Positions 13,926 to 22,593 of a DNA stretch of 27,433 nt are shown here, piece after piece. Each line of letters begins with the position of its first letter. Position 1 is the stretch's first letter. The stretch is from an uncultured Collinsella sp. (GTDB lineage: Bacteria; Actinomycetota; Coriobacteriia; Coriobacteriales; Coriobacteriaceae), in contig CAUFWM010000018.1 of NCBI GenBank assembly GCA_959596505.1, forward strand, positions 1-27,433. The letters are read 5' to 3'. The notes under the pieces are model-generated. The model was not told where the DNA came from. It was given only the letters and a program-made list of their open reading frames with translations, and made no database searches. Made by a program: the position numbers and the translations under genes.

Positions 13926-16583
13926 ATGAGTGCTGACTACCCGTCAATGACTACGGCCGAGATCCGCTCCAAGTTCCTCAACTTCTTTGAGGAGCGCGGT
14001 CTTAAGCTCTATCCTTCTTCGTCCCTCGTTCCCGACGATCCTTCGCTGCTGCTCGCCAATGCCGGCATGAACCAGTTTAAGGAGTACTACCAGGGCAAGA
14101 AGACCATGAAGGAGATCGGCGCGATCTCCTGCCAGAAGTGTGTCCGCACCAACGACATCGACTGCATCGGCGAGGACGGCCGTCACCTGTCGTTCTTCGA
14201 GATGCTCGGTGACTTCTCCTTTGGCGGCGTCTCCAAGCAGCAGGCTTGCGCTTGGGCCTTCGAGCTCATCACCAAGGAGTTCAAGCTGCCGCTCGATCGC
14301 CTGTACTTTACCGTCTTTACCGAGGACGACGAGACCCACGACGTGTGGCGTTCTCTGGGCGTTGCCGAGGACCACATCTCCCGCCTGGGCGAGGACGACA
14401 ACTTCTGGGCCGCCGGCCCTACCGGCCCCTGCGGCCCCTGCTCCGAGATCTACTTTGACATGGGCGAGGAGGTCGGCTGCGGCAGCCCCGACTGCAAGCC
14501 CGGCTGCGACTGCGACCGCTTCCTGGAGTTCTGGAACCTCGTGTTTACCCAGTACGACCGCCAGGAGGACGGCTCCATGCCGGAGCTGCCGCACCGTAAC
14601 CTCGATACGGGCATGGGCCTGGAGCGCATGGCCGCCATCATGCAGCACAAGACCGCTAATTACGACGGCGATCTGATGCAGCATCTCATCAAGCTGGGCG
14701 AGAAGATCAGCGGCAAGACCTATGACGCCGACGATTACTCCGGCGCCAGCCGCTCCCTGCGCATCATCGCCGACCACTCCCGTGCCGTCGACTTTATGAT
14801 CTCTGACGGCATCCTTCCCGGCAACGAGGGTCGCGAGTACGTCCTTCGCCGTCTGCTCCGTCGCGCCGTGTTCCACGGTCGTCTGCTGGGCATCGAGGGC
14901 GCCTTCCTGACCAAGTTCATCGACGAGGTCAACGCCCAGATGGGCGAGGCCTATCCCGAGCTGCTTAAGAACGTCGCGCTCGTTAAGGGCATCGTCGCTT
15001 CCGAGGAGGAGCGCTTCTCCACGACGCTCGACAACGGTCGCGTCTACCTGGACGAGGCCCTGGCAGCGCTTGCCGATGGCGCCGTGCTCCCGGGTGATGT
15101 CGCCTTTAAGCTGCACGATACCTTTGGTTTCCCCATCGACCTGACCGTCGAGATTGCCGGCACCGCCGGCCACGACGTCGACATGGACGGCTTTACCGCT
15201 TGCATGGAGGACCAGAAGGCCCGTGCTCGCGCCAATGCCAAGGGCGACGCCTGGGGCAGCTTCAACGACGTGTGGGTCGAGCTTTCGGACAAGGTCGCTG
15301 CGACCGAGTTCGATGGCTATGACAACGATGTGATCGAAGGCGCCAAGGTTGTCGCCATCGTGCGCAACGGCGAGTCCGTCGAGTCCGCTGCAGCGGGCGA
15401 GGATGTCGAGGTTGTGCTCGACCGCACCCCGTTCTATGCCGAGATGGGCGGCCAGCAGGGCGATGCCGGCGAGCTTTCCGCCGAGGGCGTTTCGCTGACC
15501 GTTTCCGATACCAAGAACCACAACGGCCTGTATGCCCACGTTGCGCACGTCGCCGAGGGCACGCTGACCGTCGGTGCTACCGTGACCGCCGCGCTCGACG
15601 CCGAGCGCCGTGGCTTCCTGCGCCGCAACCACACCGCCACCCACCTGCTTGACGCCGCCCTTAAGCAGGTCCTGGGCGAGCATGTCTCCCAGGCTGGCTC
15701 GCTGGTGACGCCCGAGCACCTGCGCTTTGACTTCACGCACTTTGAGGCCCTGTCTTCCGAGCAGCTCAAGGCTGTTGAGGACCTGGTCAACCAGCAGATC
15801 TTTGCATCTAAGCCGGTCGTGACCTGCGTCATGGGCATCGACGAGGCCAAGGCCGCCGGCGCCGTCGCCCTGTTTGGCGAGAAGTATGGCGACGTCGTCC
15901 GCGTCGTTTCCGTGGGCGCCGAGGATCAGCCGTTCTCCCGCGAGCTCTGTGGTGGTACGCATGCTGCCAACACTGCCGAGATCGGCCTGTTCAAGATTAT
16001 CTCCGAGTCCTCCACGGGCTCGAACGTCCGCCGTATCGAGGCCGTTACCTCTAAGGGCGCCCTCGACTACATGGCCGACCGCCTGGCACTCGTTGACGCC
16101 GCTGCCGCTGCGCTCAAGTGCCGCGTTGACGAGGTTCCCGCTCGTGTGGAGAACCTGCAGGCCGAGCTGCGCGAGACGTCTAACAAGCTCAAGAAGGCGC
16201 TGACCGGTGGCTCCTCCGACGCTATCTCCAGCGCCATCGAGGGTGCCGTCGAGCTCGACGGCTATAAGCTCGTCGTCGCTGAGCTCCAGGGCCTTGAGGC
16301 CGCCGACCTGCGCAACGTTTGGGATACCGTGCACCAGAAGGTCGCCGGCCCCGTTGCCTGTGTTGTTGCCAGCGTGACCGAGAAGGGCACCCCGGCCCTG
16401 CTCGCCGCCGGCTCCGATGACGCCGTGAAGGCCGGTTTCCACGCCGGCAACGTGATCAAGCAGATCGCGGGTCTGGTCGATGGTCGCGGTGGCGGCCGTC
16501 CCAACATGGCCCAGGCCGGTGGCAAGAACGCTGCCGGTATCGCCGATGCCCTCGCGGCCGCCAAGACCGCGCTCGGCGCCTAA
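13926..16583 (+). CDS. alaS: Alanyl-tRNA synthetase
   Basis: Charges tRNA-Ala and edits mischarged Ser and Gly. I chose the ATG at 13926, 9 bases after GAGGAG; an ATG at 13947 has no site. The 885-residue product has the class II catalytic domain at the N-terminus (MTTAEIRSKFLNFFEERG, then the CVRTNDID and LDTGMGLER blocks), a Cys-rich insert GCGSPDCKPGCDCDR typical of many Gram-positive AlaRS, an editing domain with zinc motif HTATH (569-573) and CGGTH (Cys675, His679), and a C-Ala domain ending with VDGRGGGRPNMAQAGG. It heads a run of closely spaced genes (ruvX, mltG, yqeG-like, aroK, aroB-like). Confidence 0.98.
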   Translation: MSADYPSMTTAEIRSKFLNFFEERGLKLYPSSSLVPDDPSLLLANAGMNQFKEYYQGKKTMKEIGAISCQKCVRTNDIDCIGEDGRHLSFFEMLGDFSFGGVSKQQACAWAFELITKEFKLPLDRLYFTVFTEDDETHDVWRSLGVAEDHISRLGEDDNFWAAGPTGPCGPCSEIYFDMGEEVGCGSPDCKPGCDCDRFLEFWNLVFTQYDRQEDGSMPELPHRNLDTGMGLERMAAIMQHKTANYDGDLMQHLIKLGEKISGKTYDADDYSGASRSLRIIADHSRAVDFMISDGILPGNEGREYVLRRLLRRAVFHGRLLGIEGAFLTKFIDEVNAQMGEAYPELLKNVALVKGIVASEEERFSTTLDNGRVYLDEALAALADGAVLPGDVAFKLHDTFGFPIDLTVEIAGTAGHDVDMDGFTACMEDQKARARANAKGDAWGSFNDVWVELSDKVAATEFDGYDNDVIEGAKVVAIVRNGESVESAAAGEDVEVVLDRTPFYAEMGGQQGDAGELSAEGVSLTVSDTKNHNGLYAHVAHVAEGTLTVGATVTAALDAERRGFLRRNHTATHLLDAALKQVLGEHVSQAGSLVTPEHLRFDFTHFEALSSEQLKAVEDLVNQQIFASKPVVTCVMGIDEAKAAGAVALFGEKYGDVVRVVSVGAEDQPFSRELCGGTHAANTAEIGLFKIISESSTGSNVRRIEAVTSKGALDYMADRLALVDAAAAALKCRVDEVPARVENLQAELRETSNKLKKALTGGSSDAISSAIEGAVELDGYKLVVAELQGLEAADLRNVWDTVHQKVAGPVACVVASVTEKGTPALLAAGSDDAVKAGFHAGNVIKQIAGLVDGRGGGRPNMAQAGGKNAAGIADALAAAKTALGA

Positions 16584-16592
16584 GTAGTCGCT

Positions 16593-17021
16593 GTGGTCGC
16601 GCTCGCGCTGGACATAGGGGAGACCAGGATCGGCATCGCCGTCTCGAGCCGTGATGGCAAGATGGCGATGCCCGTCAAGGTGCTTCCGGCCGCTGAGGTT
16701 ACCGGTATGGCCAAGACGTTCCGTTACCTGGTCGAGGACTATGAGCCCGACATCTTGGTAAGCGGGCGTCCCCTGACCATGGCCGGCGAGCCTGGCCCCC
16801 AGGCCGAGCGCGTTGCCGCCATAGCGCAAAAGATCGCCGACGAGCTCGATCTTCCGCTGGAGTTTGAGGACGAGCGCCTGTCCTCGCAAGAGGCCAAGCG
16901 TATCCTGCGCGAGCAGGGACTCAACGAAAAGCAGATGAGGGGCAAGATCGACATGATCGCCGCCAGCCTGTTCTTGCAGACGTGGCTCGATCGCAAAAAC
17001 GAGGAGGTTTTGCATGTCTAG
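16593..17021 (+). CDS. ruvX: RuvX/YqgF Holliday junction resolvase-like nuclease
   Basis: RNase H-fold protein implicated in pre-16S rRNA 5'-end maturation and proposed as a Holliday junction resolvase. The 142-residue protein starts with GTG at 16593, nine bases after alaS, without a strong ribosome-binding site. It has the conserved LALDIGETRIGIAVS block with the first catalytic Asp, GRPLTMAGEPGPQ, the EDERLSSQEA block and KIDMIAASLFLQTWL with the last Asp. The alaS-ruvX-mltG order is widely conserved in Gram-positive bacteria. It overlaps mltG by 8 bases. Confidence 0.94.
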   Translation: MVALALDIGETRIGIAVSSRDGKMAMPVKVLPAAEVTGMAKTFRYLVEDYEPDILVSGRPLTMAGEPGPQAERVAAIAQKIADELDLPLEFEDERLSSQEAKRILREQGLNEKQMRGKIDMIAASLFLQTWLDRKNEEVLHV

Positions 17022-18435
17022 CGCATTCGATCCGCGCCAGCCGAATCGTACACGACAGCCTGCGCCACGCCCTGTATCGTCCGGTCAGCGTCCGATGCAA
17101 CCGACTCAGCGCGCGGCCCAACCCGCCGCACGTTCGGCGCAGCCCTCTTCTTGCCCCACTCAGCCCACTCAGCGTCCAGGCCAGCAGCCTGTTCGTCGTC
17201 CTGCTCAGCAGTCTGCTGCCCATACAGCCCAGCCCGCGGGCGGTTCCCGCTTTAAGCAGCAGGCTCCTGCCCAGCGCACGCAGGGACAGGCACTGCAATC
17301 ACGCTCCCACGCACATCATGCTCATGGCTCGCACGGCGTTGCTCCGGCCACGCGCTCGAGCTATAACACGCGCGCTCGCCGTGGTGCCCAAAAGAAAAGC
17401 TCCCCGGTGCCTATGATTATCGGTGGCGTCGTCGCCGTGCTTGCGCTTGTCGCGATCGTTTTCTTTGTCGTGCCAGCTGTCAAGGGCTTTTTTGCTGGTG
17501 AGGATGCGAAAGTCACTGCTGGCCAGCAGGTTACTATCACTATTCCCGATGGTGCCTCGGGTGACAGCATCGCTTCGATTCTCTCCGAGAACCATATCGT
17601 CGAAAATCCCAAGGATTATTACGCGGCGGTCAAAAAGCTCAACGCCGACATGTCGCTCAAGCCCGGCACCTACTCGTTCACCACGCTCATGGACGCGACC
17701 AAGGTCGTTCAGCAGCTCATGGAGGGCCCCAATGCGGGCTCCGATGCACTGACTATCCCAGAGGGCCTGACGGTTGACCAGGTCGCCGATCGCGTGGTCA
17801 AGGCATACGACAGTATCTCAAAAGAGGACTTCCTCAACCAGGCGAAGGCCAGCAATTATGTGAACGACTATCCGTTCCTAAAAGGCGCTGCAAACGATTC
17901 GCTCGAGGGCTTCCTATTCCCCAAGACCTATTCGTTGGGTAAGGACCCGTCTGCCGATGATGTGATTCGCGCCATGCTCGATCAATTCAACACCGAGTAC
18001 AAGTCGCTCGATTTTGCCGGTTGCGAGGCCAAAATCAAGGAGCGCTACGGCGTGGAGATGTCTGATTACGACATCATCAATCTCGCTTCCATCGTTGAGC
18101 GCGAAGGCCTCAACGCCGAGCAGCGCGCGCATGTCGCCTCGGTGTTCTACAACCGTCTTGCCGGCAAGCTCGATGGTCTGCGCTACCTCAATAGCGATGC
18201 GACCATGATGTATGTCACCGGCGGCGAGGTTACCGCCGACGACCTGCAGAGCGATAGCCCGTATAACACCTATAAGCACGAGGGCCTGCCGCCCACGCCC
18301 ATCTGCTCTCCGTCACTCGAGGCGCTCAAGGCAACCCTTGAGCCCACCGACTCCGATGATCTGTATTTTTACATTACGCAGGACGAGGAGTATTTCTCTC
18401 AGACCTACGAAGAGCACCAACAGTCTTGGAATTAA
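17014..18435 (+). CDS. mltG: Endolytic peptidoglycan transglycosylase MltG with long disordered cytoplasmic N-terminus
   Basis: Membrane-anchored lytic transglycosylase that cleaves nascent glycan strands and acts as a chain terminator. The ATG at 17014 has GAGGAGG 6 bases upstream. The 473-residue protein has a Pro/Gln/Ala/Arg-rich low-complexity cytoplasmic region (1-130), one membrane helix (about 132-155), a LysM-like segment and the YceG/MltG catalytic domain with SIVERE (359-364, containing the catalytic Glu), SDATMMYVTG and the closing LPPTPICSPSLEALKA block. The extra N-terminal region is much longer than in E. coli MltG; similar tails occur in other actinobacteria. Confidence 0.95.
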   Translation: MSSAFDPRQPNRTRQPAPRPVSSGQRPMQPTQRAAQPAARSAQPSSCPTQPTQRPGQQPVRRPAQQSAAHTAQPAGGSRFKQQAPAQRTQGQALQSRSHAHHAHGSHGVAPATRSSYNTRARRGAQKKSSPVPMIIGGVVAVLALVAIVFFVVPAVKGFFAGEDAKVTAGQQVTITIPDGASGDSIASILSENHIVENPKDYYAAVKKLNADMSLKPGTYSFTTLMDATKVVQQLMEGPNAGSDALTIPEGLTVDQVADRVVKAYDSISKEDFLNQAKASNYVNDYPFLKGAANDSLEGFLFPKTYSLGKDPSADDVIRAMLDQFNTEYKSLDFAGCEAKIKERYGVEMSDYDIINLASIVEREGLNAEQRAHVASVFYNRLAGKLDGLRYLNSDATMMYVTGGEVTADDLQSDSPYNTYKHEGLPPTPICSPSLEALKATLEPTDSDDLYFYITQDEEYFSQTYEEHQQSWN

Positions 18436-18437
18436 AC

Positions 18438-18935
18438 ATGAGGATTTTCAGCCCCAAACGATATGTTGCCTCGGTCGACCGCATCGACCTTGATACCCTG
18501 TGGGCCGACGGCAAGCGCGCCATTTTGCTCGACCGCGATAACACCCTGGTGCCGCGTGATACCGAGCAGGTTCCCGCTGCCGTCTCGGCCTGGCTCGACG
18601 CCGCTCGCGCCAAGGGCTTTAAGCTGTGCATGGTGTCGAACAACTGGCATCGCGACCAGGTCATGAGCTCAGCACGCGAGCTGGGGCTCGAGGCCATCAG
18701 CCATGCCATGAAGCCTGCACCGTTTGCTCTCAAGGCCGGTCTTAAGCGCTTGGGCGCCACGGCCGATGAGGCTGTGCTGATCGGTGACCAGCTGTACACG
18801 GACGTGTGGAGCGGTAACTTTGCCGGCGTCGACACGATCTTGGTAAAGCCACAGGCAACTCAGGACCTGTGGTATACGCAGATCTTCCGTATCTTTGAGC
18901 GCCGGGCCCTGCGCGACCTTCCCTGCGAGGAATAG
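18438..18935 (+). CDS. YqeG-family HAD-IIIA phosphatase
   Basis: A 165-residue HAD-superfamily phosphatase. Motif I is LLDRDNTLV (Asp32 and Asp34), motif II ends in VSNN (66-69), motif III includes Lys92 in MKPAP, and motif IV is GDQLYTDV (116-123). Together these match the YqeG family, a relative of mitochondrial PTPMT/Gep4-type phosphatidylglycerophosphate phosphatases. The bacterial substrate is not certain, although a role in phosphatidylglycerol synthesis is plausible. The ATG at 18438 follows the mltG stop by 2 bases. Its ribosome-binding site is weak (TTGGA), so translation may be coupled to mltG. Confidence 0.88.
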   Translation: MRIFSPKRYVASVDRIDLDTLWADGKRAILLDRDNTLVPRDTEQVPAAVSAWLDAARAKGFKLCMVSNNWHRDQVMSSARELGLEAISHAMKPAPFALKAGLKRLGATADEAVLIGDQLYTDVWSGNFAGVDTILVKPQATQDLWYTQIFRIFERRALRDLPCEE

Positions 18936-18943
18936 GTTTCGTC

Positions 18944-19477
18944 ATGTCCCAGCACACCAAGCACGGCTGCGACCATATCTTCTTTATCGGGTTTTTGGGT
19001 GCGGGCAAATCGACGCTCGCACGCAACGTGGGCACAATGTTCAAGCGTCGGTTTATTGATACCGACCGCCTTGTCGTGCGCCGTTGCGGCAAATCGGTAA
19101 CCGAGATTTTTGAAACCGAGGGCGAGGAGCGCTTTCGCGAGCTCGAAACCTCGGCGCTCCGTTCGCTCCAAAGCGAGCGCAGCTTGCTGGTTTCGTGCGG
19201 TGGCGGCATTGTCGAGACGCCGGTCAATATCGAGCTCATGCACCAGATGGGTACCTGTGTGTACCTCGAGGGCGATTTTGAGGATTCGATGCGCCAGATC
19301 CGCCGCTCCGACACGCGTCCCGATTTCCGCTCGCCCGAGCACGCGGCGCTGCTCTTTGAGCATCGCCGTCCGTTGTATCGTCAAGCTGCCGATCTTACCC
19401 TTGATATTCGCAACAAGTCCTTCGAGGACGTTTCCTACCTTTGTGCCGAGATGCTTTTGGAGCGTGGACTGCTATGA
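18944..19477 (+). CDS. aroK: Shikimate kinase
   Basis: Phosphorylates shikimate with ATP in chorismate synthesis. The 177-residue protein has the P-loop GFLGAGKST (16-24), DTD for shikimate and Mg binding, FRELE with the substrate Arg, CGGGIV, the lid arginine region RRSDTRPDF and RRPLY. All expected active-site motifs are intact. It overlaps the next gene by 4 bases (ATGA). The intact kinase contrasts with the degenerate dehydroquinate synthase-like partner downstream. Confidence 0.92.
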   Translation: MSQHTKHGCDHIFFIGFLGAGKSTLARNVGTMFKRRFIDTDRLVVRRCGKSVTEIFETEGEERFRELETSALRSLQSERSLLVSCGGGIVETPVNIELMHQMGTCVYLEGDFEDSMRQIRRSDTRPDFRSPEHAALLFEHRRPLYRQAADLTLDIRNKSFEDVSYLCAEMLLERGLL

Positions 19478-20583
19478 TTCGCCGTCAACTTATCAATTTC
19501 CAAAACCGCAGTGTCGATGTCCGCGTCGGATTGGGCGCGTTCGAGGAGCTGTCGCGCATGTTTGCCTCGGCTGTGGGCAAACCCAAGCGGGCGATGGTGG
19601 TTTGGAACAGCGCCACATCCGAGCGTTTTGGCGAGGTTGTCGAGCATGCGCTGGTCGACGCCGGTTTTGCCGTGTCGCCGCTTGTCCTCGAGGTTTCGCC
19701 TGCCGGTGCTACGCTGGCCGATGCCGATACCGTTTTTGGCGCCCTGTCGGCTAACGGCATTACCTGCGACGATCTCGTTGTCGCTGTCGGCGACACGGCG
19801 ACCTGCTCGGTCGTTTGCTGGTGTGCCAATCAGTGGTGCGGTCGCACCGAGTGCGCCTTGCTGCCGACGACGTTCGACGCCATGCTCACGGTCGCGACGA
19901 CTATGAAGCCACTCGTCGCCTCGTCGGCGAATGCGCTTCCCGCTATCGCGTTCCGTCCCGAGCCGGGCTTGGTCGTGTGTGACCTCGAACTTGTTCGCGA
20001 AGCGGACCCCGAGGACCTCAAGCTCGGTTATGCGGTACTTGTTGGCACCATGCTTTCGAGCAGCAAGTCCCGTTGGAATCAGTTTACCGAGACCGTCCCC
20101 GAGATTCTCGCTGGCGAAGAAGTCGCGCTCGTCAATGCCGTTCAGTGGTCTCAGACTGCCCGCAAGGACGTACTGATGGCCACGAACCCGAGCGCCCGCC
20201 ATGCGCTCGATTTTGGCAAGACGGGGGAGCGTACCCTGCGCGCCTGCTTGGGCGATGCCACTTCGCAGGTCCCTGCCTACCAGCTGTTGTCCGAAGGTAT
20301 GCGCTTTGAGGCGCGCCTAGCACATGATGCCTGCGACTTCGATATCGATTACGTCTTTGAGGTCGATGACTGCCTGGAGGACTTTGGTATCGAGGAGTTT
20401 GCCTTCGATCTGGAGCCCGCCGCATATATCGAGGAGTTCCGCAGGCAGCAGTTTGTCCGCTCGAACCGCAGTATGTTGCCGCTGCCCGCGGCACTTGGCG
20501 CCATTCGTCTAACGAGCGTTGAGGACGAGGTTCTTGAGCGCCATGCTCACGCCTACTTGGCTTCTCGCAAAGAACTTCTCTAA
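19474..20583 (+). CDS. Degenerate 3-dehydroquinate synthase (AroB)-like protein
   Basis: A 369-residue protein in the usual aroB position between aroK and pepP-efp. Its length and order of secondary structure fit AroB: VRVGLGAFEEL near the start, a Rossmann-like half, and PTTFDAMLTV (131-140) where AroB has PTTLLAQVD. The catalytic motifs are lost. The NAD glycine loop GGGVxGDxxGF is replaced by VGDTATCSVVCWCANQW (105-121), the VGGKT lysine is absent (TTMKPLVAS), and the metal-binding His motifs GHTFGHA and LHGEAV are not recognisable. The Cys-rich stretch at 111-127 has five cysteines. AroB needs NAD and a divalent metal, so this protein probably does not make dehydroquinate. It may be a pseudoenzyme with another role, or a decaying gene kept in frame. 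Confidence 0.7.
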   Translation: MIRRQLINFQNRSVDVRVGLGAFEELSRMFASAVGKPKRAMVVWNSATSERFGEVVEHALVDAGFAVSPLVLEVSPAGATLADADTVFGALSANGITCDDLVVAVGDTATCSVVCWCANQWCGRTECALLPTTFDAMLTVATTMKPLVASSANALPAIAFRPEPGLVVCDLELVREADPEDLKLGYAVLVGTMLSSSKSRWNQFTETVPEILAGEEVALVNAVQWSQTARKDVLMATNPSARHALDFGKTGERTLRACLGDATSQVPAYQLLSEGMRFEARLAHDACDFDIDYVFEVDDCLEDFGIEEFAFDLEPAAYIEEFRRQQFVRSNRSMLPLPAALGAIRLTSVEDEVLERHAHAYLASRKELL

Positions 20584-20585
20584 TT

Positions 20586-20614
20586 TTATTGACATCCATC
20601 GTCTTTCGTATCAT
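20586..20614 (+). promoter_or_regulatory. Candidate promoter of pepP
   Basis: TATCAT (20609-20614) with TTATTG (20586-20591) 17 bases upstream; TTGACA overlaps at 20589-20594 but would give only a 14-base spacer. It would drive the structured leader that follows. Confidence 0.5.
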
Positions 20615-20619
20615 TTTGA

Positions 20620-20688
20620 GGGACGGGTTTTCAATCGGTTGCGGATCGCGTGCAAATCCGTCTTTCGATTGGGACCCGTCCCGCTTTT
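20620..20688 (+). promoter_or_regulatory. Structured leader of pepP, possible attenuator
   Basis: Three nested perfect stems stack in one long hairpin: GGGACGGG (20620-20627) with CCCGTCCC (20675-20682), CAATCG (20632-20637) with CGATTG (20666-20671), and CGGAT (20642-20646) with ATCCG (20656-20660). GCTTTTA follows. It lies between the promoter and the pepP ribosome-binding site. I do not recognise it as a known riboswitch class. It could also be a plain terminator for aroB-side transcription. Confidence 0.6.
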
Positions 20689-20714
20689 ATGAGGACAACA
20701 AGAAAGGAATCTGC

Positions 20715-21845
20715 ATGTCTGAGTTTGCTGCCGGTCCTGCCGGTCGTATCGAACGCGTCCGTGCCCTGATGGCCGAGCGCGGCTACGACGCCATCGTCGT
20801 GCGCGACGAGGCCAATCTCCGTTGGCTCACGGGCGTGAAGGGCGTCTTCGATTACACCTTCGAGTTCCCTCACGCCGCGTTTATTACGGCCGATCAGTGC
20901 CTGTTCCACACCGACTCGCGCTATCTCAACAGTTTTGAGGAGAACACGCCCGCCGGCAGCCCCTGGGTCTACGACATGGACGAGGGCACCATCCCCGGCT
21001 GGGTCGCCGGCAAGATTGCGGTCAACAAATGCCGCGTCTGCGCCGTCGAGGATGACATGCAGATTAACTTCTACCAGGGTATTCAGCGTGGTCTGGAGGA
21101 CCGCTCCGTTGCCTGCATGCTGCCGCTGATGCATGACGACATCCGCAAGATGCGTGCCATCAAGGATGCAGAGGAGATCGAGCTCATGCGCCACGCGCAG
21201 TCGATCACCGATGCTGCCTTCCAGCACATGCTCGGCTTTATTAAGCCCGGCATGACCGAGAAACAGGTCCGCAACGAGCTCGAGAACTTTATGTTCGCCA
21301 ACGGCGCCGACAGCCTGGCCTTTGGCTCCATCGTCGCGAGCGGTCCCAACACCGCCAATCCGCATGCCGTCCCGAGCGACCGCGTGATCGAGAAGGGCGA
21401 CTTTGTCCTCATGGATTACGGTGCGGGCTACTGCGACTACCGCTCCGACATGACGCGCACTGTCGTGATGGGCGAGCCCACCCAGGAGCAGCTCGACCTG
21501 TACGCGCTCGTGCGCCGCACCCATGAGGAGTGCGTCGCCGCCATCCATCCGGGCGTCGAGGGCAACGACATTTTCAAGCTTTCCAAGAAGATCATCGGCG
21601 ATGCCGGCTATGGCGATTACTACAACCATGGTCTGGGCCACGGCGTGGGCATCGACATCCACGAGCTGCCTAACTTCAACCGTAGCAAGAATATCATCGA
21701 GGTCGGCTCGGTTATCACCATGGAGCCCGGCGTGTACCTGCCCGGCGTGGGCGGCGTGCGCCTGGAGGACTACGGCGTCGTCACCGAGAACGGCTATGAG
21801 CCCTTCACCAAGACCCCGCACGACCTGCATATTATCGATTGCTAA
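20715..21845 (+). CDS. pepP: Xaa-Pro aminopeptidase/dipeptidase (M24 family)
   Basis: Cytoplasmic metallopeptidase that removes residues preceding proline. The ATG at 20715 has AAAGGA 7 bases upstream; the upstream in-frame extension runs through the hairpin leader and is not coding. The 376-residue protein has a creatinase-like N-terminal domain (about 1-140) and the pita-bread domain with the five metal ligands Asp234 (MDYGAG), Asp245 (SDMTRT), His309 (GLGHGVG), Glu337 (MEPGVY) and Glu351 (RLEDYG). The pepP-efp pairing is common in Gram-positive bacteria, and proline processing fits with the role of EF-P at proline stretches. The pepP/pepQ distinction cannot be made by eye. Confidence 0.93.
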   Translation: MSEFAAGPAGRIERVRALMAERGYDAIVVRDEANLRWLTGVKGVFDYTFEFPHAAFITADQCLFHTDSRYLNSFEENTPAGSPWVYDMDEGTIPGWVAGKIAVNKCRVCAVEDDMQINFYQGIQRGLEDRSVACMLPLMHDDIRKMRAIKDAEEIELMRHAQSITDAAFQHMLGFIKPGMTEKQVRNELENFMFANGADSLAFGSIVASGPNTANPHAVPSDRVIEKGDFVLMDYGAGYCDYRSDMTRTVVMGEPTQEQLDLYALVRRTHEECVAAIHPGVEGNDIFKLSKKIIGDAGYGDYYNHGLGHGVGIDIHELPNFNRSKNIIEVGSVITMEPGVYLPGVGGVRLEDYGVVTENGYEPFTKTPHDLHIIDC

Positions 21846-21868
21846 ACCATCCATTTGGGTTTTTGGAG

Positions 21869-21912
21869 GCGGGGCGTCCGGATCGATTCGGGCGTCCCGC
21901 GTTCTCTTTTTA
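21869..21912 (+). terminator. Intrinsic terminator after pepP
   Basis: GCGGGGCG pairs with CGTCCCGC (one G-U pair) with a CCG/CGG inner extension, followed by a T-rich tail (TTCTCTTTTTAT). Confidence 0.85.
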
Positions 21913-21940
21913 TGCGCTCGCCGCAGCCGCCGTCTGCAAG

Positions 21941-21948
21941 TGTATAAT
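21941..21948 (+). promoter_or_regulatory. Candidate promoter of efp
   Basis: A perfect TATAAT (21943-21948) preceded by TG forms a strong -10. No recognisable -35 is present at the right distance, so it may depend on the -10 alone or on an activator. Confidence 0.5.
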
Positions 21949-22005
21949 TTCGCTCGTATGTAATTTGGACGTTTGTGCGTCTAGCCAATAACAAGAAAGG
22001 TCGCT

Positions 22006-22569
22006 ATGCCTACTATCTCTACCGCCGACTTCAAGAACGGCCTCGGTCTCCGCATTAAGGACAAGGTCTACACCATCGTCGAGTTCCAGCACGTCAAGCC
22101 GGGCAAGGGCGGCGCTTTCGTGCGCTACAAGACCCGCGACATCAAGAGCGGCCGCGTCGTCGAGAACACCTGCAACGCCGGCACCAAGTTCGAGAGCGTC
22201 ATGCTCACCACCCGTGAGTTCCAGTACCTCTACAACGACGGCGCCGACTACATCTTCATGGATAACGAGTCCTACGAGCAGGTTCCCGTTCCCGAGGATA
22301 TGGTGGGCGAGAACGCCAAGTGGCTGCGCGAGAATGACACCTGCCAGCTGCTCTTCGCCGACGACGAGCTCATGGGCGTGACCCCGCCGATGTTCATCGA
22401 GACCACCATCGTCCAGACCGACCCGGGCTTCAAGGGCGATACCGTCCAGGGTTCCACCAAGCCGGCCACCATCGACACCGGCGCTGTCATCCAGGTCCCC
22501 ATGTACCTCAACGAGGGCGAGGTCATTAAGGTTGACACCCGCGACGGCAAGTTCGTCTCCCGCGTCTAG
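22006..22569 (+). CDS. efp: Translation elongation factor P
   Basis: Rescues ribosomes stalled at polyproline. The 187-residue protein has the three OB-like domains of EF-P: an N-terminal KOW-like domain with the modification loop KPGKGGAFVR (31-40, Lys34 at the tip), then an OB domain with the C-terminal GAVIQVPMYLNEGEVIKVDTRDG signature. The ATG at 22006 has AAGAAAGG upstream. No EpmA-type modification genes lie nearby. It heads the efp-recN group, with a terminator upstream and its own -10 element. Confidence 0.97.
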   Translation: MPTISTADFKNGLGLRIKDKVYTIVEFQHVKPGKGGAFVRYKTRDIKSGRVVENTCNAGTKFESVMLTTREFQYLYNDGADYIFMDNESYEQVPVPEDMVGENAKWLRENDTCQLLFADDELMGVTPPMFIETTIVQTDPGFKGDTVQGSTKPATIDTGAVIQVPMYLNEGEVIKVDTRDGKFVSRV

Positions 22570-22593
22570 CAACCAACTCTTCTAGGAGGACTC

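Noticed and set aside
13944..17015. Open frame of 1023 codons on the minus strand opposite alaS and ruvX
   Set aside because: Antisense shadow of two clear genes, with low-complexity composition and no recognisable domain.
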